Source: Bdellovibrionales bacterium (GTDB taxonomy: Bacteria; Bdellovibrionota_C; UBA2361; SZUA-149; JAGRAN01). Taken from it: a stretch of DNA of 35,170 bases. Location of the stretch: the NCBI GenBank assembly GCA_020434585.1, contig JAGRAN010000009.1:1-35170 (forward strand). Reading direction: 5' to 3'. The notes beneath the pieces are model-generated. The model ran no database searches. It was not told the DNA's origin and worked only from the letters and a program-made list of their open reading frames with translations. Shown piece by piece: positions 26,052 through 34,526 of this stretch. A program made the translations under genes and the position numbers. Position 1 is the stretch's first letter, and each line of letters starts with the position of its first letter.

Positions 26052-26072
26052 ATAGCGGAGGCACACGACCTA

Positions 26073-27254
26073 ATGAAGCGCATGTCAGAAATTGAATTAA
26101 AAGGTAAGCGGGTCTTTATCCGAGCTGACTTAAACGTGCCCCTCGACGAGCACCGCAAAATTGCTGACGACACACGAATCCGAGCGGCCCTTGAAACAGT
26201 TAAACTTGCGTTGAAAAACGGCGCTTCCGTAATTCTCGCCAGCCACCTGGGTCGACCGAAAGGCGAACACGACGATAGCTTCAGCCTAGCGCCTGTCGCA
26301 AAGCGTATCGGGGAGCTGCTGGGACAGGAAGTTGCACTTGCTCCGGACTGCGTTGGCGAGGAGACCGCCGCCATGGCTAAAGCTTTGAAGCCCGGACAAG
26401 TACTGCTCCTTGAAAACCTCAGATTTAATTCAGGCGAGACCAGCAACGATCAAACCTTTGCCAAGCAGCTTGCCGCTCTTGCCGACTGCTACATCAACGA
26501 CGCGTTTGGAACAGCCCATCGCGCTCATGCCTCAACCGCGGGCATTGTAAATTTTATCGACTCTGCCGCAGCGGGGCTGCTGCTCGAAAACGAATTGGAC
26601 TTTTTTGCCAAAGCTTTCGAGAACCCCAAACGGCCGCTCGCTGCCATATTCGGTGGTGCAAAAATTTCTACTAAGCTTGCCGCAATTAAAAACACCGCGG
26701 CTAAAGCCGATAAGATTTTAATCGGCGGCGCCATGGCCAATACTTTTTTTGCCGCCGATGGTCTAAACATCGGCAGCTCACTTTACGAGCCAGAGCTGCT
26801 CGACACCGCGCGCGAAGTCCGTGAATTCGTCAAGACCAACGACTGCGAGCTCCTTCTTCCGACTGACGTGATAGTTGGCTCTGAATTTTCTGCCAAAGCT
26901 GAAACGAGAGTGGTCAATGTCGATTCAATACCCGACGGTTGGATGGCTCTCGACATCGGCCCGCGCACAATTACCGCCTTCGTTGAGGCGCTCGGGAGTT
27001 GCAGCACGATCATCTGGAACGGACCGATGGGCGCTTTTGAAATGAAGCCTTTTTCAAACGGAACCTACGCAATCGTCGATGCGCTTGCAGCCAGCGAAGG
27101 CCTTACGGTGGTCGGCGGAGGAGACACGGACCTCGCTCTCCACGAGCGACATGCCGTGGAGAAGATGGGCTATGTCTCAACCGGAGGCGGTGCTTTCCTC
27201 AAGCTGCTCGAGGGCTCCTCACTCCCGGCTGTAGAAGCGCTGAACGCCAAATAA
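26073..27254 (+). CDS. pgk: phosphoglycerate kinase
   Basis: The product has 393 residues, full length for bacterial Pgk. Seen in order are RADLNVPLD near 19-27 (3-phosphoglycerate site), SHLGRPKG near 61-68, LLENLRFNSGE, the GGAKISTK segment (about 196-203), WNGPMGAFE and the C-terminal GGGDTDLAL followed by STGGGAFLKLLEG. It catalyses the ATP-forming step of glycolysis, or the reverse in gluconeogenesis. GGAG lies 14 bases before the ATG used here, and a second in-frame ATG at 26082 is possible. No gapA or tpi gene lies beside it, as is common elsewhere. The gene stands before a 326-base non-coding stretch. Confidence 0.97.
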   Translation: MKRMSEIELKGKRVFIRADLNVPLDEHRKIADDTRIRAALETVKLALKNGASVILASHLGRPKGEHDDSFSLAPVAKRIGELLGQEVALAPDCVGEETAAMAKALKPGQVLLLENLRFNSGETSNDQTFAKQLAALADCYINDAFGTAHRAHASTAGIVNFIDSAAAGLLLENELDFFAKAFENPKRPLAAIFGGAKISTKLAAIKNTAAKADKILIGGAMANTFFAADGLNIGSSLYEPELLDTAREVREFVKTNDCELLLPTDVIVGSEFSAKAETRVVNVDSIPDGWMALDIGPRTITAFVEALGSCSTIIWNGPMGAFEMKPFSNGTYAIVDALAASEGLTVVGGGDTDLALHERHAVEKMGYVSTGGGAFLKLLEGSSLPAVEALNAK

Positions 27255-27580
27255 AGGTGTCTGGCGGGCAATAAACGCTCCCGGCATGGCAAATTTAGCG
27301 GCTTTGCGGCATTAGTTCTGCAATTTCAAGAGATTAGCTAATAATTGAGTCGTTTGCTCGATCGAGCCTCGCCAGCCGCTTATCCGGTGAAGTGTTCAAA
27401 ATTGTACATCGCCCGATAAAAAATGAACGTCCTAACTCACTGTAAATACTAAAGTAATGTAAAAAATGTTCAAATTTGAGCTTTTTTTCGGAGAAAACGC
27501 TTAAGTTTTGGCGTCTCCGGGCCGTTTAGTCATTTGTGCGTCAGAGAGCGAGTTTTGGCGCATAACTTTAGTAGATAGTA
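27255..27580. other. 326-base non-coding stretch with repeats and hairpins upstream of the FlgM-like gene
   Basis: No convincing gene lies here. It is AT-rich towards its 3' half. It contains a near-identical 12-base pair TGTTCAAAWTTG at 27393-27404 and 27467-27478, a 10-base direct repeat AGTTTTGGCG at 27504-27513 and 27551-27560, and a hairpin at 27489-27519. In that hairpin CGGAGA and CGC pair with GCG and TCTCCG, leaving an AAA bulge. A sigma-28-like promoter overlaps the hairpin. Function is inferred to be regulatory. Confidence 0.5.
27502..27528 (+). promoter_or_regulatory. sigma-28-like promoter candidate
   Basis: TAAG at 27502 and GCCGTTTA at 27521-27528 are separated by 15 bases, the spacing of the flagellar sigma-28 consensus TAAA-N15-GCCGATAA. 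The first box matches 3 of 4, GCCG is exact, and the last four match 2 of 4. It lies about 55 bases before the first ATG of a FlgM-like protein, which is the natural target of such a promoter. The match could be chance. Confidence 0.35.
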
Positions 27581-27835
27581 ATGACACTTGATGTGGTGGT
27601 ACAGACGATGAGCACAACGGCTGAGAACAACAACATAACGGTCGGTTCGGAAAGATTTGAAGAAGAGAAGCAGGAAGGCCGCGCTCCCAAGCGTGCGCGG
27701 AAAGCTACTCTGCTCAAGCTCCAGTGGCTAGCAGAGCGCCTGCGCAAAGTTGAGCGGATAAAGAAGGCGGTTGCCGACGGGACGTATCACGTCGACTCGG
27801 AAGACGTCGCCCGCGCAATGCTTAACTTGAAGTAA
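27581..27835 (+). CDS. FlgM-like anti-sigma factor (putative)
   Basis: The product has 84 residues from ATG 27581, or 75 from the in-frame ATG 27608, which has GGTGGT about 8 bases before it. The N-terminal half is polar and likely disordered. The C-terminal half (WLAERLRKVERIKKAVADG, then TYHVDSEDVARAMLNL) has the FlgM pattern: helix, RVEKIKxAIxxG, a YxVDxExxA turn and a final helix. FlgM binds and restrains sigma-28 until the flagellar hook is complete. No flagellar gene is in this window, so it is either an orphan flgM or a relative with another sigma partner. A strong terminator follows. Confidence 0.6.
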   Translation: MTLDVVVQTMSTTAENNNITVGSERFEEEKQEGRAPKRARKATLLKLQWLAERLRKVERIKKAVADGTYHVDSEDVARAMLNLK

Positions 27836-27935
27836 CAGAGATTTAAGTTTTCACGACGCCGCAGACGTCGAAGATAGATTTGCGCTAAAAATGAGGCGCT
27901 AAGCGCTCAAAATACACAACACAAAAATTCTTGTT

Positions 27936-27967
27936 AAGGCACTTCATTCGAAGTGCCTTTTTTTATT
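27936..27967. terminator. intrinsic terminator, bidirectional
   Basis: AAGGCACTTC (27936-27945) and GAAGTGCCTT (27950-27959) form a perfect 10-base stem with an ATTC loop, followed by a T-rich run to 27967. It ends the FlgM-like gene on the plus strand. The convergent small gene on the minus strand stops at 27963, so the same stem probably serves both directions, with a run of A before it on the plus strand. Confidence 0.9.
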
Positions 27968-28268
27968 CCTTCATGGTGAAGTAGAAAGGCGCTGTCTGAC
28001 CGTCCTGAAAGTCGTAATAGGCGGCGTGGTCCCTGTCTCCGATCACCGGGGGCATACCGGCGGCCGCGGGTTCAACTAATCGCTCCCATTCAAAGTCTTC
28101 TGCGGCAGGCTGCTGTTGAACATCCTCGTCTGCCTCATCAGCATCCTGCTTAAGCATAAATCGAGGCTGAGTGGCGTCAGCTTCGGAAGCGGAGTCCTCA
28201 CGGACCTGCGCCAGGCAGGGCTGCACCGAAAAAACGACTAGCATAAGTAAATAAATTGGGCGGTTCAT
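27963..28268 (-). CDS. small exported protein of unknown function
   Basis: The product has 101 residues from ATG 28268, with AGGAG 6 bases upstream. A signal peptide occupies about residues 1-20 (MNRPIYLLMLVVFSVQPCLA before Q). The mature part is acidic (DADEADEDV), then contains WERLVEP and a C-terminal YYDFQDGQTAPFYFTMKE. The Cys before LAQ is inside the signal, so it is not a clear lipoprotein. It has no recognisable domain. It converges with the FlgM-like gene at the shared terminator and is divergent from the carboxylase operon. Confidence 0.65.
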   Translation of the reverse strand: MNRPIYLLMLVVFSVQPCLAQVREDSASEADATQPRFMLKQDADEADEDVQQQPAAEDFEWERLVEPAAAGMPPVIGDRDHAAYYDFQDGQTAPFYFTMKE

Positions 28269-28390
28269 TGGCTCCTCGCGAATCAATCGATTAGGATACG
28301 CAAGAATTACTTACACCAAAACTCGGAAAAGATCGAGGCGGCGCTATTGGGTATTGAGCGCGTCAGCCGCGGTGACATACAACATCCCTT

Positions 28391-30004
28391 ATGTCGAAGA
28401 TTGCCTCCCACATAAACACATCTACAGCAGAGTTCCGCGCCAAGCACGAAGCCTACGCACAGGAGCTCGAAATGCTGGAGCAGCAGCTGCACCGCGCGGA
28501 GCATCCCGAGCGGCCTGACTCGATTGAACTAAGCCGCAGTCGAGGCAAACTACTCACCAGTGAACGAATCCGCGGACTAGTCGACCCGGGAACAAGCATT
28601 CTCCCAATTGCTCCTCTCGCAGGCTTAGGAATGTACGAAGGCGTAGAGCCCGGCGCCGGAATGACTGCATGTATTGGAAAGATTTGCGGTCGTCACTGCA
28701 TGATCGTAGCCAATAATCCAGCGGTCAAAGGCGGCACATATTTCCCAATGACCGTGAAGAAGCACCTGCGCGCGCAAGAAATCGCAATCGAAAACAGCCT
28801 ACCGTGCGTATACCTCGTGGACAGCGGTGGTGCGTTTCTGCCGATGCAGGCTGATGTTTTTCCCGACCGCTTTCATTTCGGCCGAATTTTCTACAACCAA
28901 GCATTAATGAGCAGCCGACGGATTCCGCAAATCTCCGTTGTGCTCGGCTCATGCACCGCCGGCGGTGCTTACGTCCCCGCAATGAGCGACGAAACGATTA
29001 TGGTTCGCGGCAACGCAACTATCTTTCTCGGTGGACCGCCGCTCGTTAAAGCCGCTACTGGCGAAATTGTCAGCGCAGAGGAGTTAGGCGGGGCCGAAGT
29101 ACACTGCAAGATCAGCGGCGTTAGCGATCATCTCGCAGAAGATGAGCAGCACGCTCTAATCCGTGCGAGGGAGATCGTGGCGTCATTAGGCCCGGAGCGC
29201 TGCACGTCTCGCCTTGAGCCCGATCAAACCAGCGAAGAACCCGATTACGATCCAAGTGAGCTGTATGGAATCCTCGGCACAGACTTAAGGAAGATGTTTC
29301 CTGTGCGTGAAGTTATTGCTCGCCTCGTTGACGGCTCACGTTTTGACGAATTCAAAGCCCAATACGCAGAAACAATAAAATGCGGCTTTGCCCACATCTG
29401 CGGCTACCGCGTCGGGATCGTCGCTAACGACGGCATTCTCTTCAGCGAGTCCGCACTCAAAGCTGCGCATTTCATCGAGCTATGCAGCCAGCGATCGGTG
29501 CCGCTGCTGTTTCTTCAGAACATCGCGGGCTTCATGGTCGGCAAGCAGTATGAAAACGAGGGAATTGCCAAACACGGCGCGAAGTTGGTAACCGCGGTAA
29601 GCACCGCCTGGGTTCCTAAATTAACCTTAATTATCGGCGGTTCTTTCGGCGCGGGAAACTATGGCATGTGCGGTCGCGCATACGAACCGCGTTTTCTCTA
29701 CACTTGGCCGAATTCAAGAATTTCTGTCATGGGCGGAGCGCAAGCCGCGAACGTCCTTACCGACGTTAAGTATGAGGCACTCAAACGCAAAGGCGTCGAC
29801 TACGCCGACGAAGAGAGAAACGCCTACCACCAAAAGATCACCGAGAAATACGAAACTGAAGGCTCTCCATATTTTGCCACCGCTCGGCTGTGGGACGACG
29901 GAATTATCGACCCTCTGAACACGCGACTCACTCTTGGGATGAGCCTTGCAGCCTGCGCGCATAACCCTGCTCAACACGGCCACTTTGGACTGTTTCGAAT
30001 GTGA
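28391..30004 (+). CDS. acyl-CoA carboxylase beta subunit, 3-methylcrotonyl-CoA type
   Basis: The product has 537 residues, the usual MccB/LiuB length. The carboxyltransferase fold shows the marks of the methylcrotonyl branch: [44 protein letters not shown] with the oxyanion-type Gly turns, [14 protein letters not shown], and [23 protein letters not shown] in the C-terminal half. It carboxylates the acyl-CoA with the biotin carried by the next subunit, most likely 3-methylcrotonyl-CoA in leucine breakdown. Geranyl-CoA carboxylase is an alternative. No Shine-Dalgarno sequence is clear. The biotin subunit starts 1 base after this stop. Confidence 0.9.
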   Translation: MSKIASHINTSTAEFRAKHEAYAQELEMLEQQLHRAEHPERPDSIELSRSRGKLLTSERIRGLVDPGTSILPIAPLAGLGMYEGVEPGAGMTACIGKICGRHCMIVANNPAVKGGTYFPMTVKKHLRAQEIAIENSLPCVYLVDSGGAFLPMQADVFPDRFHFGRIFYNQALMSSRRIPQISVVLGSCTAGGAYVPAMSDETIMVRGNATIFLGGPPLVKAATGEIVSAEELGGAEVHCKISGVSDHLAEDEQHALIRAREIVASLGPERCTSRLEPDQTSEEPDYDPSELYGILGTDLRKMFPVREVIARLVDGSRFDEFKAQYAETIKCGFAHICGYRVGIVANDGILFSESALKAAHFIELCSQRSVPLLFLQNIAGFMVGKQYENEGIAKHGAKLVTAVSTAWVPKLTLIIGGSFGAGNYGMCGRAYEPRFLYTWPNSRISVMGGAQAANVLTDVKYEALKRKGVDYADEERNAYHQKITEKYETEGSPYFATARLWDDGIIDPLNTRLTLGMSLAACAHNPAQHGHFGLFRM

Positions 30005-30005
30005 T

Positions 30006-32045
30006 ATGAAAAAAGTACTTGTTGCAAACCGAGGCGAAATTGCTGTCCGCATTATGCGCACCGCGCGTAGTTTAGGCATTAAGACAGTTGCTGTTTATTC
30101 AGAGGCCGACGCGGGAATGCCTCACGCAGAGTTTGCTCATGAGGCCTATCCGATTGGCCCAGCACCCGCTTCCGAAAGCTATCTGAATCAAGAAAGGATC
30201 TTAGCTGCAGCCAAACAATGTGAGGCCGACTGTATTCATCCCGGTTACGGCTTCCTAGCCGAAAACCCAGAATTCGCAGAAGCGGTCGCCAAACAGGGAC
30301 TAACATTCATCGGACCAAGCGCTGCCGCAATGCGCAGTTTGGGCCACAAAGACAGTGCGCGCGCACTTGCAGAAAAAGCCGGTGTCCCCGTTGTCCCTGG
30401 CTTTCACAGCGATGATTCAACTGACGAAACACTGATCAATGCTGCAATGAAGATCGGCTTACCGGTACTGCTTAAGGCTCGAGCCGGCGGAGGCGGAAAA
30501 GGCATGCGCACTGTGCGCGAGGCAAAGGCGCTCAAGGAAGCGATCGCCGGGGCCCGGCGTGAAGGCAAAGCGTTCTTTTCCGATGACCGCCTCTTAGTTG
30601 AAAAGCTAATATCTCCCGCTCGACATATCGAGGTTCAGGTAATCGCCGATCTGCACGGCAATGTTAAAACAATTTTCGAGCGCGAATGTTCAATTCAACG
30701 CCGACACCAAAAAATAATTGAAGAAACACCCGCTCAGGGACTAAGCAGCGGCCTGCGTGCGAGAATTTATGAAGCCGCCGCCTCCCTGGCGAAGCAGGCC
30801 AAACTTTCAAGCGCAACTACAATGGAATTTATTTTACCGGTTGCGAGCAAGAATCCCGACGACCCGTTCTACTTCCTCGAAGCAAACTGCCGCATCCAGG
30901 TTGAACACCCAGTTACCGAGGCAACAACCGGACTGGACTTGGTGGAGCTGCAGTTTTTCGTTGCTGGCGGCGGAGACCTATCACAAATAGAATTCCCCGC
31001 GACACAAAGCGGTCACGCAATCGAAGCGCGTATTTACGCCGAACTACCGGGACGAGAGTTTCTACCGACTGTCGGCAAAATCGAAACTCTCTCCTTTCCA
31101 CAAGATCCGGAGATTCGAGTAGACCACGCTTTGGCACAAGGCATCTCCGTCACGACCAATTATGACCCGATGCTGGCTAAGCTGATAGTCCACTCCAGTG
31201 ACCGGCCGCACGCGCTGGCCAAAATGTTGGAGGCCTTAAACAAAACTAAGCTTGTCGGCGTCGAAACCAATATTCGATTTCTCGAACAGCTCTTTAAGGA
31301 CCCAAAAGCTTCTTCTGGCCTTGCTCATACAACCTATGTTGATGAAAACATTGCAGCCCTTACCGACTGCTATGACGACAGCCCGACGCTCGAAGCCGCT
31401 GCGTGTGCGTTTCTAGTCGTCCGCGTGAAGCGCTTCATGCAAATCAACAATGATATCTTTGTCCAGTCTGCCAAGGCTGGAGCACGTCTGAACGAACCGC
31501 TCGAACAGTTGGGAATCTACAGCGCAGCTACCTCAAGCAGCTATGTAGTCAGTGCCAGGGTCGTCGAGGCGCCGCGCGGCGGAACTGTTGTCGGCTGCTG
31601 GGAATTCGAAGTTGACGAGGACCGGATTCAAGCCCAAGTGAGCTCTTCACCCGATTCGGTCGAATTAATGCTGGCCATCAATAAGGCTGGTCCGCAAGCA
31701 ATTCACTTTCGAGTGGTTAATGACAACGTTCGCTCTCACACCAAAGTTGAACTGCTCGCATTCCAACAACACCTTGTCGTGGAACAGATTGTGGCAAAGA
31801 ACGCCGACTCCGGCGAGGACGCCGACAGCGCCCACGCGATAATCTCACCTCTCCCCGGCAAATTGATCAGTCTGAACGTAGAGGCGGGCGACACCGTTGC
31901 GGAAGGAGAAACTGTCTGCGTCATTGAGTCGATGAAAATGGAACACACCTTGTGCGCCGGTGCTGCTAGCACAGTTGCTGAGATTCTGGCAGAGCCGGGA
32001 GCAGCAGTTGAACAGGGTCAGGTCTTGGTGCGCTTAAGCGCTTAG
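30006..32045 (+). CDS. acyl-CoA carboxylase alpha subunit (biotin carboxylase plus BCCP), methylcrotonyl-CoA type
   Basis: The product has 679 residues from ATG 30006; a longer in-frame start lies inside the previous gene. Residues 1-450 are a biotin carboxylase: KVLVANRGEIAVRI, a GGGGKGM ATP-grasp loop, CSIQRRHQKIIEE and the carboxylation segment RIQVEHPVTE. The segment before it is EANC rather than the usual EMNT. A linker and BT-like region follow. The BCCP domain is C-terminal, with the biotinylation motif ESMKMEHT and Lys 644, 35 residues from the end, as is normal. It pairs with the upstream beta subunit. The last 12 bases overlap the tail of the convergent CitE-like gene. Confidence 0.9.
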   Translation: MKKVLVANRGEIAVRIMRTARSLGIKTVAVYSEADAGMPHAEFAHEAYPIGPAPASESYLNQERILAAAKQCEADCIHPGYGFLAENPEFAEAVAKQGLTFIGPSAAAMRSLGHKDSARALAEKAGVPVVPGFHSDDSTDETLINAAMKIGLPVLLKARAGGGGKGMRTVREAKALKEAIAGARREGKAFFSDDRLLVEKLISPARHIEVQVIADLHGNVKTIFERECSIQRRHQKIIEETPAQGLSSGLRARIYEAAASLAKQAKLSSATTMEFILPVASKNPDDPFYFLEANCRIQVEHPVTEATTGLDLVELQFFVAGGGDLSQIEFPATQSGHAIEARIYAELPGREFLPTVGKIETLSFPQDPEIRVDHALAQGISVTTNYDPMLAKLIVHSSDRPHALAKMLEALNKTKLVGVETNIRFLEQLFKDPKASSGLAHTTYVDENIAALTDCYDDSPTLEAAACAFLVVRVKRFMQINNDIFVQSAKAGARLNEPLEQLGIYSAATSSSYVVSARVVEAPRGGTVVGCWEFEVDEDRIQAQVSSSPDSVELMLAINKAGPQAIHFRVVNDNVRSHTKVELLAFQQHLVVEQIVAKNADSGEDADSAHAIISPLPGKLISLNVEAGDTVAEGETVCVIESMKMEHTLCAGAASTVAEILAEPGAAVEQGQVLVRLSA

Positions 32046-32837
32046 CTGAGACGCCGTGTCTGAGCTTGCGCCTTGACGACGCTCTGTGCGGATTTTACCA
32101 ACTCGTGGACGATACGGTCGATCGTAAACCTCGTGAATAACAGGAATTTGATTAGGATGGACAGAGAGCTTGCCGCAAAGGCCTAGTTCCTTGCCACACT
32201 CAACCTCAGCTCGAAACGCGGCCAGCTCATTCGGTCGATACATAAAGGACACTGAATCAACGATTGGAACGCCAGCGCTGTGGGCGCTCTTGATGCTCGC
32301 TTCCAACACTCTACGCAGAGGGCCGGACTCCCTAATGCTCGGTCGAACTATTCCCATATTCGAAGACAAATCTTCGTAGCCAACAACGTAAAGTGAAATA
32401 CAGTCCGCCGCATTAAGAATACTGTCTCGCCGATTATGCCCTCTTAGCGACTCAATTGAGATAAACAGCGATAATGGACGGCCACAGCGCGTTTCCGCCA
32501 TTTGAAGCTTGCCCGCCAGGAAGCGCATTTCTTCGTCGCTTTCTAATTTAGAGACGAACAAAGTGTCCGGGCAAAGCGAGAGGGCAAAGTCCAGATCGGT
32601 CTCAAAGGTATCGGCTCGCGGCGATGAAATTCTTACCACCACCTCTTTGCTAGGGCGTCTGGCGCGAATAAAATTACTCAGATTTTCACGTGAAGCAGTA
32701 TCCCGCGGACTGCAGACAGTGGTATTTATATCGAAAATGAAACCATCAGCGTCTATGTGGGGAATTTTGTCGGCGAAGCGTCCGAGGCTCGGGGCTGGGA
32801 TAAAATGTAAGCTGCGTGGGGCGCCTAAGCAATCCAT
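32034..32837 (-). CDS. CitE-like (HpcH/HpaI superfamily) acyl-CoA lyase homologue with altered active-site motif
   Basis: The product has 267 residues from ATG 32837 (residue 1 of MDCLGAPRS). It matches the CitE/malyl-CoA-lyase group: RSLHFIPAPS near the start, VVRISS, a metal-binding Glu in FISIESLRG and Asp in GYEDLSSNMGI, and the closing GKLSVHPNQIPVI, diagnostic of the family. The usual DLEDAV strand, which places acidic residues in the active site, is here FDINTTVCSP. Family members cleave CoA thioesters such as citramalyl- or malyl-CoA; this one's reaction is unknown and may be changed. It sits convergently on the methylcrotonyl-CoA carboxylase operon, overlapping it by 12 bases, so a role in the same catabolic path is possible. 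The ribosome site is weak. Confidence 0.75.
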   Translation of the reverse strand: MDCLGAPRSLHFIPAPSLGRFADKIPHIDADGFIFDINTTVCSPRDTASRENLSNFIRARRPSKEVVVRISSPRADTFETDLDFALSLCPDTLFVSKLESDEEMRFLAGKLQMAETRCGRPLSLFISIESLRGHNRRDSILNAADCISLYVVGYEDLSSNMGIVRPSIRESGPLRRVLEASIKSAHSAGVPIVDSVSFMYRPNELAAFRAEVECGKELGLCGKLSVHPNQIPVIHEVYDRPYRPRVGKIRTERRQGASSDTASQLSA

Positions 32838-33080
32838 AACCAAAAAACTGCCACTTTCTCCAAAGCTTGCTCTCTTCCACTACCAATCATGATGCGCTGC
32901 ACTCAACATGGTTTTCGCAAAAAGGCGATCTTGTAACTCAAACAATCTCTAAACGATCGACAAACAATGCTCAGTAAAAGCAAGTATATCCGTATGGTTT
33001 TAACAATTGAAATCCCGCACCTCGTTAACAGGTGGAGCTAAACTTGAATTGAAATGAAAGGTATTCGCGTGTCCGACCGG

Positions 33081-33461
33081 CTAAAAGCGCCACATCGAAA
33101 ACATGAACGCAAAACCGAGCGTCCGAAACAGGTACGCAGCCATGGCTAGCTTGATGTGAATGAGTTTGGTTCTAGCGCACGGACCGCGCAGCACCATTTT
33201 CCATCCAAGCCATAGCACCGGAAAATAAAGCAGCAGTGCTATCAACGACATAAGGATATGAATCTGAGGAAGCACCGCCAGAGAAAAACTTGCAGCAGTT
33301 TGAACGGCGCCTCGACTCACCTGCAATTGAAGAACAAGCGCTACATCCAAGAGAATTGCGGAATTAGCTAGAGCGATGTGTATCATGCGGCGAGTGCGCA
33401 GCACGTACGCGGCGCTGAAAAGCAGCCAGGCAACCGTCGCGATCATCATATGTGTAGTCAT
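33081..33461 (-). CDS. four-helix membrane protein, possibly DUF420-like
   Basis: The product has 126 residues from an ATG with AAGGAG about 12 bases upstream. Four hydrophobic helices are seen at about 5-22, 28-47, 57-87 and 104-124. His residues lie at helix ends (RRMIHIALA, PQIHILMSL and KLIHIKLAMAAYLFR), an arrangement that could bind haem or copper. The pattern vaguely recalls DUF420 (CtaM-like) assembly proteins, but no defining motif is present and the assignment is weak. It lies alone, 237 bases from the CitE-like gene, divergent from the lipoprotein gene at 33606. Confidence 0.6.
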   Translation of the reverse strand: MTTHMMIATVAWLLFSAAYVLRTRRMIHIALANSAILLDVALVLQLQVSRGAVQTAASFSLAVLPQIHILMSLIALLLYFPVLWLGWKMVLRGPCARTKLIHIKLAMAAYLFRTLGFAFMFSMWRF

Positions 33462-33605
33462 ACTAACAATTACTCCTTAGCTACTGCAGGAATTGTAGTG
33501 CTAAGTCCTTTCGCATGCTACCAAATTGTTCGTCGGGCTCCAGTCCATTAGTCTGCTAAGGTTAATTCATTCGTCGTTAGTGCCAAATATCAAAGGATCG
33601 GTGAA

Positions 33606-34028
33606 ATGAAGCAATCCGTAGCCGCGGTAAATATCGTTGCGCTCTTGCTGCTGCTATGGATGTGCGCCTGCAGCGAAGACAGCGGACCGCCCGGGCACCT
33701 GCTAATTCGAAACGATATTCAAGACAAACAATATAATGAATTCGTGATAGACAGCGTAGAGGTAAAAGGCGCTAGAAGCGGTTTCCGCAGAATGCTTGCA
33801 CCCGGAGAAAAGGTTGTCTTGCCCCAGCGCGCAGTGACCAGATTGCGTTTTACGCGAAAATACAAAGACTACTCCCTCGTCTACATAGTGAGCTGCCCTA
33901 AGGATTTGACGCAGGCTGTCACAATCAAACTCATTGACGTGCACACCGGACGCCTGCAAGGCGGCTGCTCGCTCGTACGCAAAGGAAAAAAAGTCCAGGG
34001 CCTGACTAGGTGGAGCGGCGAAGAGTGA
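33606..34028 (+). CDS. small lipoprotein of unknown function
   Basis: The product has 140 residues from ATG 33606, with AAAGGA about 9 bases upstream. The first 22 residues are a lipoprotein signal with a leucine-rich core (VALLLLLWMCAC) and the likely lipidated Cys at 22; residue -1 is Ala. The mature part is beta-rich and basic (LLIRNDIQDKQYNEFVID, LVRKGKKVQG), with LPQRAVTRLRFTRKYKDY in the middle and an internal Cys pair. I do not recognise a family. It is followed after 72 bases by the CBS-domain gene and might share transcription, although a separate promoter for that gene is visible. Confidence 0.65.
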   Translation: MKQSVAAVNIVALLLLLWMCACSEDSGPPGHLLIRNDIQDKQYNEFVIDSVEVKGARSGFRRMLAPGEKVVLPQRAVTRLRFTRKYKDYSLVYIVSCPKDLTQAVTIKLIDVHTGRLQGGCSLVRKGKKVQGLTRWSGEE

Positions 34029-34034
34029 TATAAT

Positions 34035-34063
34035 TGACAAAGCTCCAGGGCAAACGTAATAGT
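34035..34063 (+). promoter_or_regulatory. candidate sigma-70 promoter for the CBS gene
   Basis: A perfect TTGACA at 34035-34040 is followed after 17 bases by TAATAG at 34058-34063, which matches the -10 box at three of six positions. The leader to the ATG at 34101 is about 30 bases and carries AAGGAGG. Confidence 0.4.
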
Positions 34064-34100
34064 TTTTAGCAGCAAAGCGCTTACAAGGAGGATTGTTCCC

Positions 34101-34511
34101 ATGCTTGTAGAAGAAATCATGACCAGCGAACCGCTGACGGTCGAAACCAATCAAAGCATTCGCGAAGCGCTTTCAACGATGCACGACGCAGACATTCGTC
34201 ATTTACCCGTCGTCAGCGAAGGTGTCCTAATCGGGATGCTTAGCGACAGAGACCTTAAAGAATTCACCCTGCCCCTCGACAGAGAACTAGATACCGGCGG
34301 CGATCCTTTTTCGCGCCTCGAAACGCGACTCGGAGATATAGTGCAGGGCGATGTACTGTCTGTCCCTCCTTCTGCCGAAGTAAGCGAAGTGATCGACCTA
34401 ATGGTTGAGCACAAAGTTGGAGCAATACCTGTCACTAACGCCACTGATGGCGCACTGGTTGGCATCGTCAGTTATATCGACGTGCTCCAGGCTGCGCAGG
34501 ACATTCTTTAA
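34101..34511 (+). CDS. CBS-domain pair protein
   Basis: The product has 136 residues with an excellent ribosome site (AAGGAGG, 9 bases upstream). Two CBS domains fill the protein: about 8-60 (EIMTSEPLTVETNQSIREAL, then HLPVVSEGVLIGMLSDRDL) and about 77-134 (GDIVQGDVLSVPPSAEVSEV, then GAIPVTNATDGALVGIVSYID). CBS pairs bind adenine nucleotides and act as energy or ligand sensors. No catalytic domain is fused, so it is probably a stand-alone regulator. The target cannot be named. A beta-CASP hydrolase gene starts 15 bases downstream and may be cotranscribed. Confidence 0.9.
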   Translation: MLVEEIMTSEPLTVETNQSIREALSTMHDADIRHLPVVSEGVLIGMLSDRDLKEFTLPLDRELDTGGDPFSRLETRLGDIVQGDVLSVPPSAEVSEVIDLMVEHKVGAIPVTNATDGALVGIVSYIDVLQAAQDIL

Positions 34512-34526
34512 CAATAGTTGAGTGCA

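Noticed and set aside
25988-27013. Antisense frames over pgk
   Set aside because: They are in the shadow of the strong pgk gene.
33702-34154. Antisense frames over the small lipoprotein and CBS genes
   Set aside because: The plus-strand genes have a lipobox and CBS motifs with good ribosome sites; the antisense frames have none.
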